A DNA stretch of 64,000 nt, taken from contig OZ034970.1 in the NCBI GenBank assembly GCA_964030785.1, forward strand, positions 20,401,634-20,465,633. The letters are read 5' to 3'. The notes beneath the pieces are model-generated. The model did not search any database. It was not told the origin of the DNA and saw only the letters and a list, made by a program, of their open reading frames with translations. The DNA comes from Siderastrea siderea (taxonomy: Eukaryota > Cnidaria > Anthozoa > Scleractinia > Rhizangiidae). Both the position numbers and the translations under genes were made by a program. This document shows positions 47,743 through 58,043 of the stretch, in pieces (position 1 is the first letter of the stretch; every line of letters begins with the position of its first letter).

Positions 47743-48812
47743 TTACAGTTTTTTGACGTCCTTGGTAGAAACCCAACTGTTGTACTTGTCAGGCCACCCT
47801 TTCCACTTGACAAACAGTCGGTTTTTCTCCCGCTTAAGTACTTTTTCCACACGGAATAAATCTGTCACACGCACTTTTTGCAAATCTTCTTCATAATACG
47901 TACCATCCACAGGTGTGTCATCCCACTCTTTAATTTTGTAAGCAGGTAGCGGACCAGGTAAAATACGAGCCACCACAAACACTTCTTCGGTCCAACCAGG
48001 GGTATACGCTTTTTGAAACGTACGATAAATTTTGTTTAAACGCACATAGTCTCCTTTTTTCAAGGTAGGTTGACGTTTCTTCTTTTTGGGTTGGCTATAC
48101 AAACGTTTCCACACAGCTTGTTCATTTTTCCAGGTGACTTGTTTGAGTGCCATACCAATACTTTGATGTGGGGTAGCATTATACCCATCCACCAATTCTT
48201 GTAAATGACTATCAAACTCTAAGGTGTTAGCCGCTGTAAAATATCGATACAACCTTTGCTTGATCGTACGATTGAATCGTTCCACCACACTAGCTTTGGC
48301 ATCACCCTCCGTGGAAAAATGTTGAATACCTTGTTGTTTCAACCATGTTTGAACAGTCGTATTGTAAAATTCTTTGCCCTTGTCGGTTTGCAAACGTACT
48401 GGTTTACGCCCTTCTTCCACAATGGTTTCCAAGGCTTTCACCACACTAGGACCGGTTTTGTTTTTCAGGGGTTGTACCCAAGCGTATTTGGATAAACATC
48501 AATCACCGTTAAGAGGTAATGTATCCCTTTGTTGTATTTGGCTAAAGGTTGAACCTCGATTAAATCTGCTACCCATTGATCATCTAAGCCACCCACCACC
48601 ACAGGTAATGTAGGAAAACGTCTTCGCCGTGGTTTGTGTAAGGTATAAGCCAAATCCTTTTCCAACACTTGTTTGGCTTTTTTGACAGGTAATCCATAGG
48701 CTTTGGCAAATCGTTGTACACCCCCTAAACTACCAGGCGCTTTAGGGTCATGATACTTTTTTAAGAGGGCGTCGGCTACTGAAATCTTTTTCTTCTTTTT
48801 CGGTTTTCCCAT
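47743..48812 (-). pseudogene. DDE integrase with chromodomain, frameshifted
   Basis: ATG 48812 starts a basic N-terminus (MGKPKKKKKISVADALLK). The first catalytic Asp is in QWVADLIEV; this frame ends at 48465. The other frame continues to 47743 with LQTDKGKEF (second Asp), VVERFNRTIK (Glu), a basic linker (QPKKKKRQ) and a C-terminal chromodomain (RVEKVLKR, FVKWKGWPDKYNSWV). The frames meet at a single base near 48497. Polinton integrases are retroviral-type. Chromodomains can target chromatin. As it stands, no full-length enzyme can be made. Confidence 0.8.
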
Positions 48813-49105
48813 AGTGTGATCATCAAGGTAGGTATGGAAGGAATGGAAGAGGGATAGCCTTTTTGTATCTTTCTATACCATCTCCAAGACTGAGGGTAAA
48901 TTTTTAACCACAACACAAACACCACCCAACGGTACAAATTCTTTTCTACATGAGTATCATGAAAAACCACTAAAGGGTTTTCGGTGTCATCACAAGGGGG
49001 AATGGGAATTTTTTCACCCGGGGCTTCTTCATATAACTTTTGGCAAAGGGATTGATGCGTTTGCCATTGAACCCAAGAGACAACACACTGCCACAACATA
49101 ACCAT
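48776..49105 (-). CDS. Polinton hypothetical protein, 109 aa
   Basis: ATG 49105 (MVMLWQCVV). Trp-rich (WVQWQTHQSL, RWVVFVLWLKI), one possible hydrophobic segment, a basic end (ENRKRRKRF). Overlaps the start of the integrase gene by 37 bases and lies just upstream of it in the same unit. No known domain. The tight overlap supports a real gene. Confidence 0.5.
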   Translation of the reverse strand: MVMLWQCVVSWVQWQTHQSLCQKLYEEAPGEKIPIPPCDDTENPLVVFHDTHVEKNLYRWVVFVLWLKIYPQSWRWYRKIQKGYPSSIPSIPTLMITLWENRKRRKRFQ

Positions 49106-49320
49106 GGTGTCAAATGAAATTTTATTAAAAGGTTAACTTACTTTTATTTACATTTATGGCAACAGTTCTCAAAAAAGACCAGTTTGGTCATACCAGCGCT
49201 TCACACTGGGGGGGAAGGTGAGACGCATCTGTTGTTTCTTGCCATTCCTGTGTTGTTGTTGAACTGTTCTGGAGTACTTGGTCAATCACAGGTACATTTT
49301 TCTGCCAGTTCTGGTAGGAG

Positions 49321-49713
49321 TCACTGTACTTGACTGGCTGGCTCCACAGTCAAGGAACTGGGTGGGTCTGTTTCAACTTTTTCCTCAGAGGGGGGTGGTT
49401 CCAGTTTGGCTAAGATGGATTGAGGAACTTCTTCTTCATCAGAAGAAACTTGCAAGTCTTCATACAAAGTGTTTCGTGCATTCTTGGTAATCTCAGCCAC
49501 AGCACGGGTCTGTTCCACCATGTCTGCAATGTCTGACTCGGTTTCAAACCTGGTCTTTCGTTTCTGCTTTTTGGGTTGTTTTTCCAGATCCTTGATCATG
49601 TCTTCAGCGTTGTCGTAAACTCCCACTAACTCCACATTTTTGTTAAATTTCTCTTGCAGAGAGTCTTTCTTAGATGCCTTACGTTTACGAGTCATGGGTG
49701 TCATCTGATTCAT
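49321..49713 (-). CDS. Charged protein of unknown function, 130 aa
   Basis: ATG 49713 (MNQMTPMTRKRKASKK) chosen over upstream in-frame codons because the region before it lacks protein character. Basic N-terminus, then KQKRKTRFETESDIADMVEQ and an acidic, Pro-rich end (SSDEEEVPQSIL, EPPPSEEKVETDPP). Likely nuclear; casein-kinase-type Ser-Asp-Glu cluster. Rightmost minus-strand gene of the element. Function not known. A minus-strand AATAAA lies near 49123-49118. Confidence 0.55.
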   Translation of the reverse strand: MNQMTPMTRKRKASKKDSLQEKFNKNVELVGVYDNAEDMIKDLEKQPKKQKRKTRFETESDIADMVEQTRAVAEITKNARNTLYEDLQVSSDEEEVPQSILAKLEPPPSEEKVETDPPSSLTVEPASQVQ

Positions 49714-49991
49714 CTTGGTGGCTGATCCTGAGTGAACTGATGTTTTGAACTGTCTGTGAGTTGATTTATATAAGTGAACTTTGCTGGGGTGGATCAGACT
49801 TTGACCCCATAACATCACACTTTGTTTGCCCAATCATGTCTTATGACGTCATGCTAGACTTTGACCTCTATTGTCTCACGCTAACTTGCCTAAACATGTT
49901 TATGACGTCACAACCAGCAAATCATGTCATTGGTGGATTTCGATCCGATCTACCCCTTAAAAGAAAACGTGAAGTGTTCATTCTAGTCAGT

Positions 49992-50225
49992 ATGGATTAC
50001 TATAAAAATCTCAAGGTAGAAGACTTTGACTGTTATCAAACGTATTGGTTGGGTCGAGTACTTCGAGGACTTCAAGCCGGCTATACTTACCAACAGTGTC
50101 TGCAACACCGTTTGTTCGACATTGGTTTAAAAGCAGGACTTACTCCAGAACAACTACTAGCTATCCTTGGACCCGACACCGGCTACACTTTTCCCACTGA
50201 AGACCAATGTGTCCAAACAGTATGA
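49992..50225 (+). CDS. Small plus-strand ORF, 77 aa
   Basis: ATG 49992 (MDYYKNLKVEDFDCYQTYW). A DUF-like helix-rich segment: GRVLRGLQAGYTYQQCLQ, GLKAGLTPEQLLAILG. It overlaps the next gene (SLOG) by 19 bases. No family is recognised. Small helical proteins with a GLxPEQLLAIL-type end often act as DNA-binding or interaction modules, but that is a guess. Confidence 0.5.
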   Translation: MDYYKNLKVEDFDCYQTYWLGRVLRGLQAGYTYQQCLQHRLFDIGLKAGLTPEQLLAILGPDTGYTFPTEDQCVQTV

Positions 50226-50887
50226 TCGGAGACGACAACATGCAACTCATGATCGGTTGTGGTCATGCTCTGTATTCTGGCGGTGACATGGGTGTGGACC
50301 AAATTGCTGAAGAAATGGCCAAAGAATATGGCATGCAAATTGATGTGTGGGTCCCACCCGATCATCCCCGATCTCAATGCAATTCACCCGCCAGTGTCGA
50401 AGTGTTACTCCAAGGCAATGATAGTATCAAGCGAGCCGCCTACAGTTTGGGACGAACTATTCCCACCCATTTCTACACTTTGTCGTTACTGCAAAGAAAT
50501 TATCACCTGGCACGTAAAGCCCATACCGTGTTTGCCTTTGGTTCCTTGGACAGTAACCGCAAAGAATTAAAAGGGCGAACAGGATGGACCGTACGCATGG
50601 CACAGGATCTAGGCAAAGAGGTTTTCGTGTTTGACAGCATCACCCAGACCTGGTTTGAAGTGAACACCGATTACAGACCCGATTCTATCACCAATCTGCT
50701 CCAACTCGAAACCAAGTTTGTCCCCTGTGACAAAAAACCCATCCTACACCAAAGCAGCGCTGTGATTGGTTCACGTCATATCAATCAAGGCAGTCAAAGT
50801 GAAATCAGAGACTTGTTTCACCGCACTTTCTGTACACCCCAAAACCTGGAGGAAGTCAAACAAGAACTAGACACTTTGCAATTATGA
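50207..50887 (+). CDS. SLOG-like nucleotide-binding protein
   Basis: 226 residues; start ATG 50207, or 50240 if the extension is not used. The start of the SLOG/LOG-DprA Rossmann-type fold is seen: MIGCGHALYSGGDMGVDQIA, with the GG-x-G-x-D loop typical of SLOG proteins. AEEMAKEYGMQIDVWVPP and AHTVFAFGSLDS follow. SLOG domains bind nucleotide-like ligands and occur in sensor or effector systems; the ligand here is unknown. The only plus-strand gene pair at the right end of the element. AATAAA at 50921. Confidence 0.65.
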   Translation: MCPNSMIGDDNMQLMIGCGHALYSGGDMGVDQIAEEMAKEYGMQIDVWVPPDHPRSQCNSPASVEVLLQGNDSIKRAAYSLGRTIPTHFYTLSLLQRNYHLARKAHTVFAFGSLDSNRKELKGRTGWTVRMAQDLGKEVFVFDSITQTWFEVNTDYRPDSITNLLQLETKFVPCDKKPILHQSSAVIGSRHINQGSQSEIRDLFHRTFCTPQNLEEVKQELDTLQL

Positions 50888-50920
50888 CAATCAAAGGCTG
50901 TATGTTTTTTCTTTGATAAT

Positions 50921-50926
50921 AATAAA
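50921..50926 (+). terminator. Poly(A) signal after SLOG gene
   Basis: AATAAA 34 bp after the stop codon of the SLOG-like gene. Confidence 0.5.
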
Positions 50927-51152
50927 ATGGATTAAAAGTGAAATATGGTTGTATTTTATTAAAAAATAAAAACGGACAGTCGGCGCATTCGAGCTACCAG
51001 CTCGCCCACATTATGAATAACCAGCCTGTAGGTTCTAGTTATTCGAGTTACCAGCGCGCCAACTGAATGGCCAACCGTACTTATAGTATAGAAACATATT
51101 CCCGTATATTTAACATGGACCTTCAATTCGCTTCCTTGTGGTAAAAAATAAT

Positions 51153-51223
51153 GCAAGGACCAGGATTCGAACCTGGGTTTTTGCGGCCACAACGCAACGT
51201 CCTAACCACTGGACGATCCAAGC
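51153..51223 (-). tRNA. tRNA-His (GTG)-like
   Basis: 71 nt on the minus strand: A box TCCAGTGGTTAGGAC, anticodon stem TTGCG/CGCAA around TTGTGGC (anticodon GTG), T arm CCAGGTTCGAATCCTGG. Five of seven acceptor pairs form. The anticodon arm is the same as in animal tRNA-His. It lies just inside the right inverted repeat, as the Trp-like gene lies inside the left. Confidence 0.6.
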
Positions 51224-51338
51224 TACGGACAGCCGGCGCAGATTTACCCTGTCACAGGTAAACCCGGTCAGCCGTACTTATACTGTAGCATTACATCTCC
51301 TTATATTTAAAATTACCACCCCATCTGTATGATCGGAT

Positions 51339-51603
51339 AGGAAAGAGGATGCTCTTTCCACAATCAATCGTTTCGATTGACTCACACTATTTCGCTTACT
51401 TATCTCAGGGTCTGGGACCGAGTCCTAACCCATGACTAGAGCCTATTCACTACCCATCCAGAGGTGCCGGGTTCGAATCCCGGCTGACCCACCTTCCTTT
51501 TTTCTCTTTCTACCCAAAAGACTTAGTCATCCAAAAGACTTAGAACTAAAACAACATCAAAGAGTATGGTTAAAAGCGACATATAGGAGTATGAAATGCC
51601 AAG
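51339..51603 (-). repeat. Polinton right terminal inverted repeat
   Basis: Near-perfect reverse complement of 30995-31286, but the segment of the tRNA-like sequence corresponding to left 31141-31182 is replaced by a shorter one (about 30 bp less). Confidence 0.9.
51455..51492 (+). tRNA. tRNA-like 3' half in right inverted repeat
   Basis: The T arm (CCGGGTTCGAATCCCGG) and acceptor CTGACCCACC are kept, but the 5' half present in the left repeat is missing. It is a truncated copy. Confidence 0.4.
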
Positions 51604-51756
51604 TAATGTAAAATTTTAGATAATTATTTTAGATATTTGTATTGAAAATAACTTTTTTTCTTTTTCCACTTCTCTTGTTACACGGAGATATTAGCTTTTC
51701 TGGCTACTCTGAAATTCATGTTGAAATAAAGTTCATGTTATGCTATGTTATCTTCT

Positions 51757-52245
51757 TCAGTGCAAAAGGTTGTCAAAATCAGTCGTTTCGGCAAGCTGCT
51801 TGAGATGGATCACCTCAAGGGGTCCCTTCCTCTGAGAGGCTGGTTGGCTGACAAGGCGAAGGGCTCCTTCCTTCACGGCGATGACGGTGGGGTGTAACAT
51901 AGGAGAGTCAACTCCGGCAATCTGATGCAGCCACTTGAAAGTGTAAAACGCGCAGTTGATGGAGGACCCCGACTTTGATGACTCTAGGAGATACTGCAAG
52001 TAGAGGGCACAATCCATGAGATTAACGGTAAAATCGTGGACGCCCGACACACCACTGGCAAACTCTCTCCACCTGTTGAAGGCCCTTAAGTAGTTTTCCG
52101 ATGTTTTGGACGCTCTTGAAGTCAGCACAGTAAGTTTAAGCTTCTGCTTCAGCTGGTTGACTTGAAAATCACCAGAGTTTTCTGAGGACCAAAAACCAGA
52201 CGAAAAGATATCTGAACAGCGTTGGAAACTAAAATTTTGGTGCAC
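51757..52245 (-). pseudogene. Tyrosine recombinase (N-terminal) fragment
   Basis: Reads LTSRASKTSENYLRAFNRWR, LMDCALYLQYLLESSKSGSS and FKWLHQIAGVDSPMLHPTV, matching the SAM-like N-terminal DNA-binding domain of animal xerD-like/Crypton-type tyrosine recombinases. The catalytic domain is absent: the frame ends at 51757 (TDFDNLLH*). It lies about 150 bp outside the Polinton right end and is unrelated to the DIRS recombinases. Probably a fragment of another transposon. Confidence 0.55.
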
Positions 52246-52487
52246 TTGCTATCTGGGCAAGTGACCTTCAAATTGCACTCGCCCAGATCAGTTTTCACTC
52301 GCCCAGTCTCCTCCATTAGGCTCCTCCCTCCTTCCCCCACGAATAATAAATTATACACCTTTAATTTTTAATCACGCTTAATGATACTGTTCCTTAGTTT
52401 ATTCTTTAGGCTTAGCTAATTTAAGGAAGTTTACAAAGGTTCCCAGTAGTTTAAAGTATTCGTCTACTGCATCTGTGTCGAGCGTCT

Positions 52488-55194
52488 CTACAGTTCATTT
52501 GCAAGGTATTTTAGCACAGATTCTTCGGAAATCTCAGGCTCTGATTCGTAATCCGATACCATCTCCTCATCATCTAAGTCTGCTTCGTTTTCACCATTAT
52601 CGTTGAACTGAACTTCATCTTCTTCCTGCTCTTCCTTCTCTGGTTCACAGACTATTTTCTGGGCTGGCTCAGCAGAAGCAGTGGCATCTCCAGCAACTTC
52701 AACGACTTCCACTGCGGCCTGTGGATGCTTCTCAAGAATTGCACGCTTCCTTGAACTTCCTTCTTTAAACAGTGGTCGCCTAGTTACAGTTGAGCTGTTA
52801 ACGCATTTGTGTATTGCAGGATCACGATCAAACTGCTTCACTTCAGGAGTAGCCATCTGGATGACCATTGAATTGTTAAGTGTGACGTTGTTTATTCGGC
52901 TCCTAACATTGGTCTTCGTTAACTTCATTTCACTGAAACCTCGCTCTTTTACAGCAAAACTGGCTGGTAGGGTCAGGACGAGATCAATGATCGCGAGTGC
53001 CTTCCGGTGGCCTACTTCATACAGGCTGTAAACTTCTGGCCATGTTAGGTTCTGAATTTTGTCCTTAAACCTAAGAAAAATCACAAGCGTTTTAAAAAAC
53101 TTCATAAGGAGCACTGATTGGACAGGGATTACTCCAGCATCAGCCGTTCCGTCTGAACCTGCTCGGTGACTATATTGGTCCAAGACCTCCGAAAACTGTT
53201 TGCAGAGGACCTCGAGTTCTTTAGAGCCAAAAGCTGTTATTATCTAACAAAAAAGCAAATCCATATAAGATTTCTTTATTTTAGAACTGAGTTACTATAT
53301 AAAAATTTATAAAACTAAGAAGTGATCAGGTTACCAGTAACCTTCATCCTTCTTGGTCCAGAGAGGCCACTGTCAGAAATTTTCAATTCGGGTTGCTGCA
53401 ATAACATCTTCAGAAACATCCGTTAACCTTTTGTCCAATGTCTTCAAGATGTTTTTTGCCAATGGCTTTGAGTATGTGGCATGAAATTGCCCCTTGGAAA
53501 CCTTGCTGCTCATCGTCTCACTCTTGCACCCTGCAGATGTCTCGTGATCTTTGAGAAACTACATAAGCCTCGGGCCAGGACTGCAAAACACAACCGACTC
53601 CACTATAGCACAGCAAAATGGGTACCCAAGCAAATAAATAAATAAATAGAAACCTCAAATGCCAAAGTCAACGGATGTTACCTTCCCTTGAGAGAGGTGA
53701 CTACGTCCTTTGCAACCTGTATCTTCTCGTCTACATCTGCCAGTGTTGTCTCGTTAGACTGGAGTGTGAGTTATAGGACACAGAGAGGCTCCAACACATC
53801 CAACAGTAGGTGAAGAAAGGCAATCACATCTGGTCGTTTCAACAGTTTTATGTACCCTTTGGCTTTCATATGGGCGTTTCCCTAAGTAAAAAGTGCAAAA
53901 CAGAGCTAAATTCTGTCATTTACTCAAGTAAAATGAATTCTGAACACTGTGGTTATTTGTTAAAAAAATAATTTCATTTACCTTCATTTTTGTGTGACAC
54001 AGTCTTCAAGCTGATGACGAATGGTATGATACCCCCTCAGGCACTCTTCTATAGAACGTACCATGTGCCCTACCCACCTTGTTCCACCGACGCGTGTTGG
54101 CATGACTGATGTTTCGTTAAGGCTTTGGAATGATCGTTTCAAATTCTTTTGCCGTTGCTAATAATGGAGGCTAATAAAGAAATAATGTAGGCCCATCAGC
54201 AGAACAGTGTAGCTTTCATATAGCCTTTTCCCTTTCACTGTGTCCTTATAAGCCAACTCAAGACGATGAGCAAAACAATGCACTGTGATCAGGGGGGCTG
54301 CAATTGCGTAGGCAATGCTGATACGCCACCATTCTTTCGAATCATTGCATTTGCCCTATCGCACCCAAACAAACCAATTTCTTTGCCACCTCCTGTTCAT
54401 TCAATCCAACACCTTCAAGGGCCTCCATAATAGCTTTATATAAACCACTAGCATTTGGGCTCACTGGCTGACTTAGTGCAGCAAATTTGGTAGGGGGTTG
54501 TCCCTGGCTACCATAGCGAGCGAAAACAATTTCTTGCTCTGTTATGCTCGAGTCTGTAGCTCCGTCTGATGTTACACTAACAAATTTGGCTTGCTTCAGG
54601 TCATCTGCAACTTGATCCTGAGCGGTTGCTGCAATACATTTCGTGAAAGTGCTGCGAGCTTTGGTGTTACGGTATGTTGCACCAACTGTTAGCCCTTTTA
54701 CTTCATCTAGGTCGCAAAGCCATTTAAATTCCGACAGTGGTTTCTTGTTTTTAGCTAAAGCATGTGCATTTCTTAATAGTAGTCTTAGTTTGCTGGAGTA
54801 CTGCTTCAGCAATTGCTGCCTCGCTAAAAATGCAGGTGTCTTTCCTGGATGGAGTTTTGCCATGTGACACTGGGTTGCAATTTTTCTCGTGATAAGAAAT
54901 TGATTCTGCGTTGTTGCTTGTGCACCCATCAATAAATTTACTCGAGGTGAGAACGTTCTGCGCTTCTAACGCCTTTCTGTGCTCAGTGCACCATCCACAA
55001 GTCATACCTTTTTCGTCATTTTGCAACCATGGACGGCCAACTTGCCACTTCGGTGTAAATTTCCTTGTGCTTGTCTTTTCGTATTCCCCAGGAGGAGCGG
55101 TATTCTTATCACTATTTGCTTTTGATACAGGAAGGTATCTCCACATTTTGATACTTCGGTATTTGAACTCAGTGAATGGAAGTTCACTTACCAT
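52488..55194 (-). pseudogene. ZNF862-like hAT transposase-derived gene, broken
   Basis: From 55194: a BED-like segment (KGMTCGWCTEHRKALEAQ), 54932-54342 with LRNAHALAKNKKPLSEFKWL, TYRNTKARSTFTKCIAA and KFVSVTSDGATDSS (first catalytic Asp). Then 54330-53800 in other frames (VHCFAHRLELAYKDTVKG, GGTRWVGHMVRSIEE). 53183-52488 ends with LTLPASFAVKERGFSEMK and an acidic tail. This is the order of the ZNF862-like hAT proteins. Frame breaks near 54870, 54340 and 54010 and in-frame stops indicate a pseudogene or several small introns. Proteins of this kind are domesticated transposases in vertebrates. Confidence 0.6.
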
Positions 55195-55473
55195 GCTGTC
55201 GTGGTGGTCGATCGCGATACAGACCGTAATCTATTTCTTCAATGAAAAATCCCCTAAAACAGACCTTAAATCCACAATAAAAAAAGAACACACTTCAAAA
55301 GTTGAAACGCAGTTTTATTGATACATATTCCTAAATTCCTGTAGTTTGCCAGCAAAGTGTCGAAATTGTACAGTAAAAGCGGTGGGAAATAGCCATCTTG
55401 CCGCCATTTGCGGCTCGGTGGACAAATAAGCGTATTTACTGACCAGAGGTATTACTTTGTACAAGTACATCCA

Positions 55474-56918
55474 TCACGTAACAATCACTAAGTGGAAGCA
55501 TGCATGCCTGACCTTTTTGAGGGCCCATCCTTCCTCTGCAGATGGCGTGTTTTGATTGTCGGGCTGGTCAGCACTAGCTGTGGCTAAGGTAGAGGGCACG
55601 GCTTGAACATACCCACCAGCAAGCGATAGGCAGGTTTCGGCACATTTGCGCTTGATTTGGTCATACTGCGTTTCACGTTCAAGTTTTATCAGGTGTTTCC
55701 CTACATCCAGATGTGTCTGCAAAGCAGAAAATGACTGGTACACTTTGATGCACCCTTCTTCGGGGCAAGCAAAGTGTACCCTATCCTCGTCTTCAACTTC
55801 CTCTTCACTTTGGGTTACGGGGTCCTGCTGAGATGGTCTGATATGGACAGCAGATGTTGGTACCAGCCTGGCGGTCATGAACGTTCCCACTTCCACGCTT
55901 GGTCTTCCAAACGGCAGTACAATTTCGAGATTTGTTGCTCCCTGAGGAGTACCAAACCGTGCCAACATAGCTGGGGTGTGGAGCTTCCCTGGCCCTATTT
56001 TGTATGCCCGCCATGCTCTCAGCCCTCCTTGCTCCTAGGAAAAGTTGTTCAACGACTGTATGCCTGCCCATTGATATTTGTGCATTGTCTGCGACGTCGT
56101 TTGCACCTTACACACGGAAGCGTAGCACTCCTTCACGCCACCATGAGACTCGATCGCCGCCTTCATATCAGCTGACGTTTGCACATCGTTTCCCTCGTTT
56201 ACATATCGCTTAATGTGACTCTTGACTGAGGCAATTCATCAGTCACATATATCCTTTCCTGCCTGAGGCTCACTGAAGTCGTAACGGGCTATTTTAACTC
56301 TGGTGCGCTCTCCAAGGCTTGGTAACGAGAGTAACAGGAAAGCAGTGTGATAACACCCAGCGTTATCCGACCTCAAAAAGGCTACTGCAATCTGGGGCTT
56401 CAGTCCTTTCAGAGTTGCCAGTGTGTGCTCTAGGATAGATGCCACAGTAAACCAATTCTGAGTATACTCGTCAAGTATATGAATGAAGGTCCTTGTCTGA
56501 AAAAATAGTTCCAAAGCCTTATGTCAATCAGAACACTCAGTACATTTGATCGAATTAGCCCATCGCCCAACAATTCAATAAAAGATTACATCGAACATAA
56601 AAGGCCCGGGCATTTTTTCGAGTAAATGTAAACACGCGCACAATTACCTCAATTTCAGCGTTAGCTTCATCTCTAGTGATTGCCACAGTCACATGCCAGG
56701 ATTTTCCCTTTTTCCCAAACCAGTCTCTCTGGGTCTCTCTGAAACTGGTGGGGAGGAACTTCATTGCCCAGTCCATGATGATGAGAACTTGACTGGCTGA
56801 CAGGTGGTCGATCATGAAAGATTTGGCAGCATCTTGGTGAACAGCTCTCATGATGTGCGCCTTCCACTCCTCCAGCTTGGGTAGAGCGCTCTCTATGTTA
56901 TAATTTAGCTCTTCTCGT
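55474..56918 (-). pseudogene. Uncharacterised family, C-terminal exons with DDE-like core
   Basis: Exon 56918-56648 (donor GAG|GTAATT): VLIIMDWAMKFLPTSFRETQ, WFGKKGKSWHVTV. Exon 56496 onward: IHILDEYTQNWFTVAS, AFLRSDNAGCYHTAF, RYDFSEPQAGKDICD, then two stops in a row (56241-56236). The same frame continues (SVKSHIKRYVNEGNDVQT) to a further TAG (56037-56035) and on to a C2H2 finger (FACPEEGCIKVYQSFSALQTH) ending at 55474. Asp (MDWAM), Asp (SDNAG) and Glu (EPQ) could form a DDE/RNase H-like site; this is speculative. The stops suggest a pseudogene. Confidence 0.6.
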
Positions 56919-57201
56919 CTGTCAGCATCACTATGAAGTTGAGATGAAAAAGAAGCAAGCGCATTGTTCGCTTTTTCTGGAAATGGTGTAGATAGAACAT
57001 CACAAGGAATACTTCGATACCAGGAAAGTAATAGAACAAATAAATATTGCTATACAGTAAATCACTGCGTAATTTGACTTTCGACACACACCTCGCAAAT
57101 TACGCAGTGATATACTGTATAAAAATATTTATTTGGTGTAGATAGAGTACTGAACTGTTCATGCAAAAGGAGTAATTGAAAATAAATTCTTCAAATCTTA
57201 C

Positions 57202-57802
57202 CTAAAATGTACATCAGGGCAGGAAAAGGCTAACTGGATGTCGACGATGACATTCCTCAAGTCGTCACAGCGATCGCAGCATATGTTGTGTTGATGCTGG
57301 CATGTCCCATGATAATCACTTTGTCCAGTGCTGAGGGAATACACGCTACAGTGGTCAGCAGAGGGCGCCTCTTGAGAAATATGGATCTTGAAATCCGACT
57401 TGAGATATTGTTTTGCTGCTTTCAGTCGACGTGTGATGGAACTTGATGTCTCATTCTCAAGGCCTGAGGAAATGAGATAAATTGAGAAAAAAGAAATGCC
57501 AGTTAATGGTTTCTATTCTATATCTATCCCAAGTTTCTGAGGAATCCGTGCTCAGGAAAGCCATAATGGTAGTGCATTTGTACGTCATACGCCGTCGTAG
57601 TGGCGTTTCTGATAATTCGCTAGGAAGCCATGACAATGCAAATCTCAACCTACCAGCAATCGTGTGTGCTACAATTATAACTTACCCTACCGTGCTGGTG
57701 CAACTGGTTAATGGTATCTTCAAGAGACGTGAGCGCGTCCACACTGTCGGTTTGCATGCTGTCTAGGCCGGCCAGCAATTTCTTTTGGGATGCTGCGCAT
57801 AT
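57202..57802 (-). CDS. Same gene, middle exons
   Basis: Exon 57802-57691 (acceptor TTGCAG|ATATGC, donor CACG|GTAGGG) encodes CAASQKKLLAGLDSMQTD. Exon 57463-57202 (acceptor CCTCAG|GCCTTG, donor TTTAG|GTAAGA) encodes LKSDFKIHISQEAPSADHC, then HDGTC-type Cys/His residues (CQHQHNICCDRCDDL). Phases agree: the phase-1 junction joins Gly, and the phase-2 junction into 56918 joins Arg. The Cys/His cluster suggests zinc binding. I recall this order of blocks from coral and sea anemone proteins of unknown function. Confidence 0.6.
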
Positions 57803-58043
57803 CTGCAACATATAGTCAAATCAAGTTTCTGATATTAATGGCATCAGTTGTAGTTTCCTTTGCAGCATATTATAAGTTTATCCATCAAACAATTTTTGGG
57901 TGTGCGGCAAAAATTGTAAATTAAAAAAAGTCAAATAACACAAGTCATGCCAGCCAAACGTTGCATGTGAGTCAGGAGAGAAAATTTACTATTTCATCAT
58001 CTCTGTTATAACCTTTACCAACAATACCCACTGAAAGGCTTAC

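Larger units (their letters stand above)
30995..51603. mobile_element. Maverick/Polinton (adintovirus-like) element
   Basis: A ~20.6-kb element bounded by inverted repeats (30995-31286 and 51339-51603). It encodes the core Polinton set: protein-primed-type DNA polymerase B, DDE integrase with chromodomain, FtsK/HerA-type packaging ATPase, double-jelly-roll-type major capsid protein, adenain-type protease and penton-like minor capsid proteins. It also carries PLA2-like proteins, basic core proteins and a SLOG-like protein. Length and content match integrated Polintons of invertebrates, which can behave as endogenous viruses. No matching 6-bp target duplication was found. The integrase, one penton gene and the polymerase N-terminus carry single frameshifts. 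Confidence 0.9.

Noticed and set aside
51138..51332. ORF across the His-like tRNA
   Set aside because: It reads the tRNA arms as protein; no independent coding evidence.
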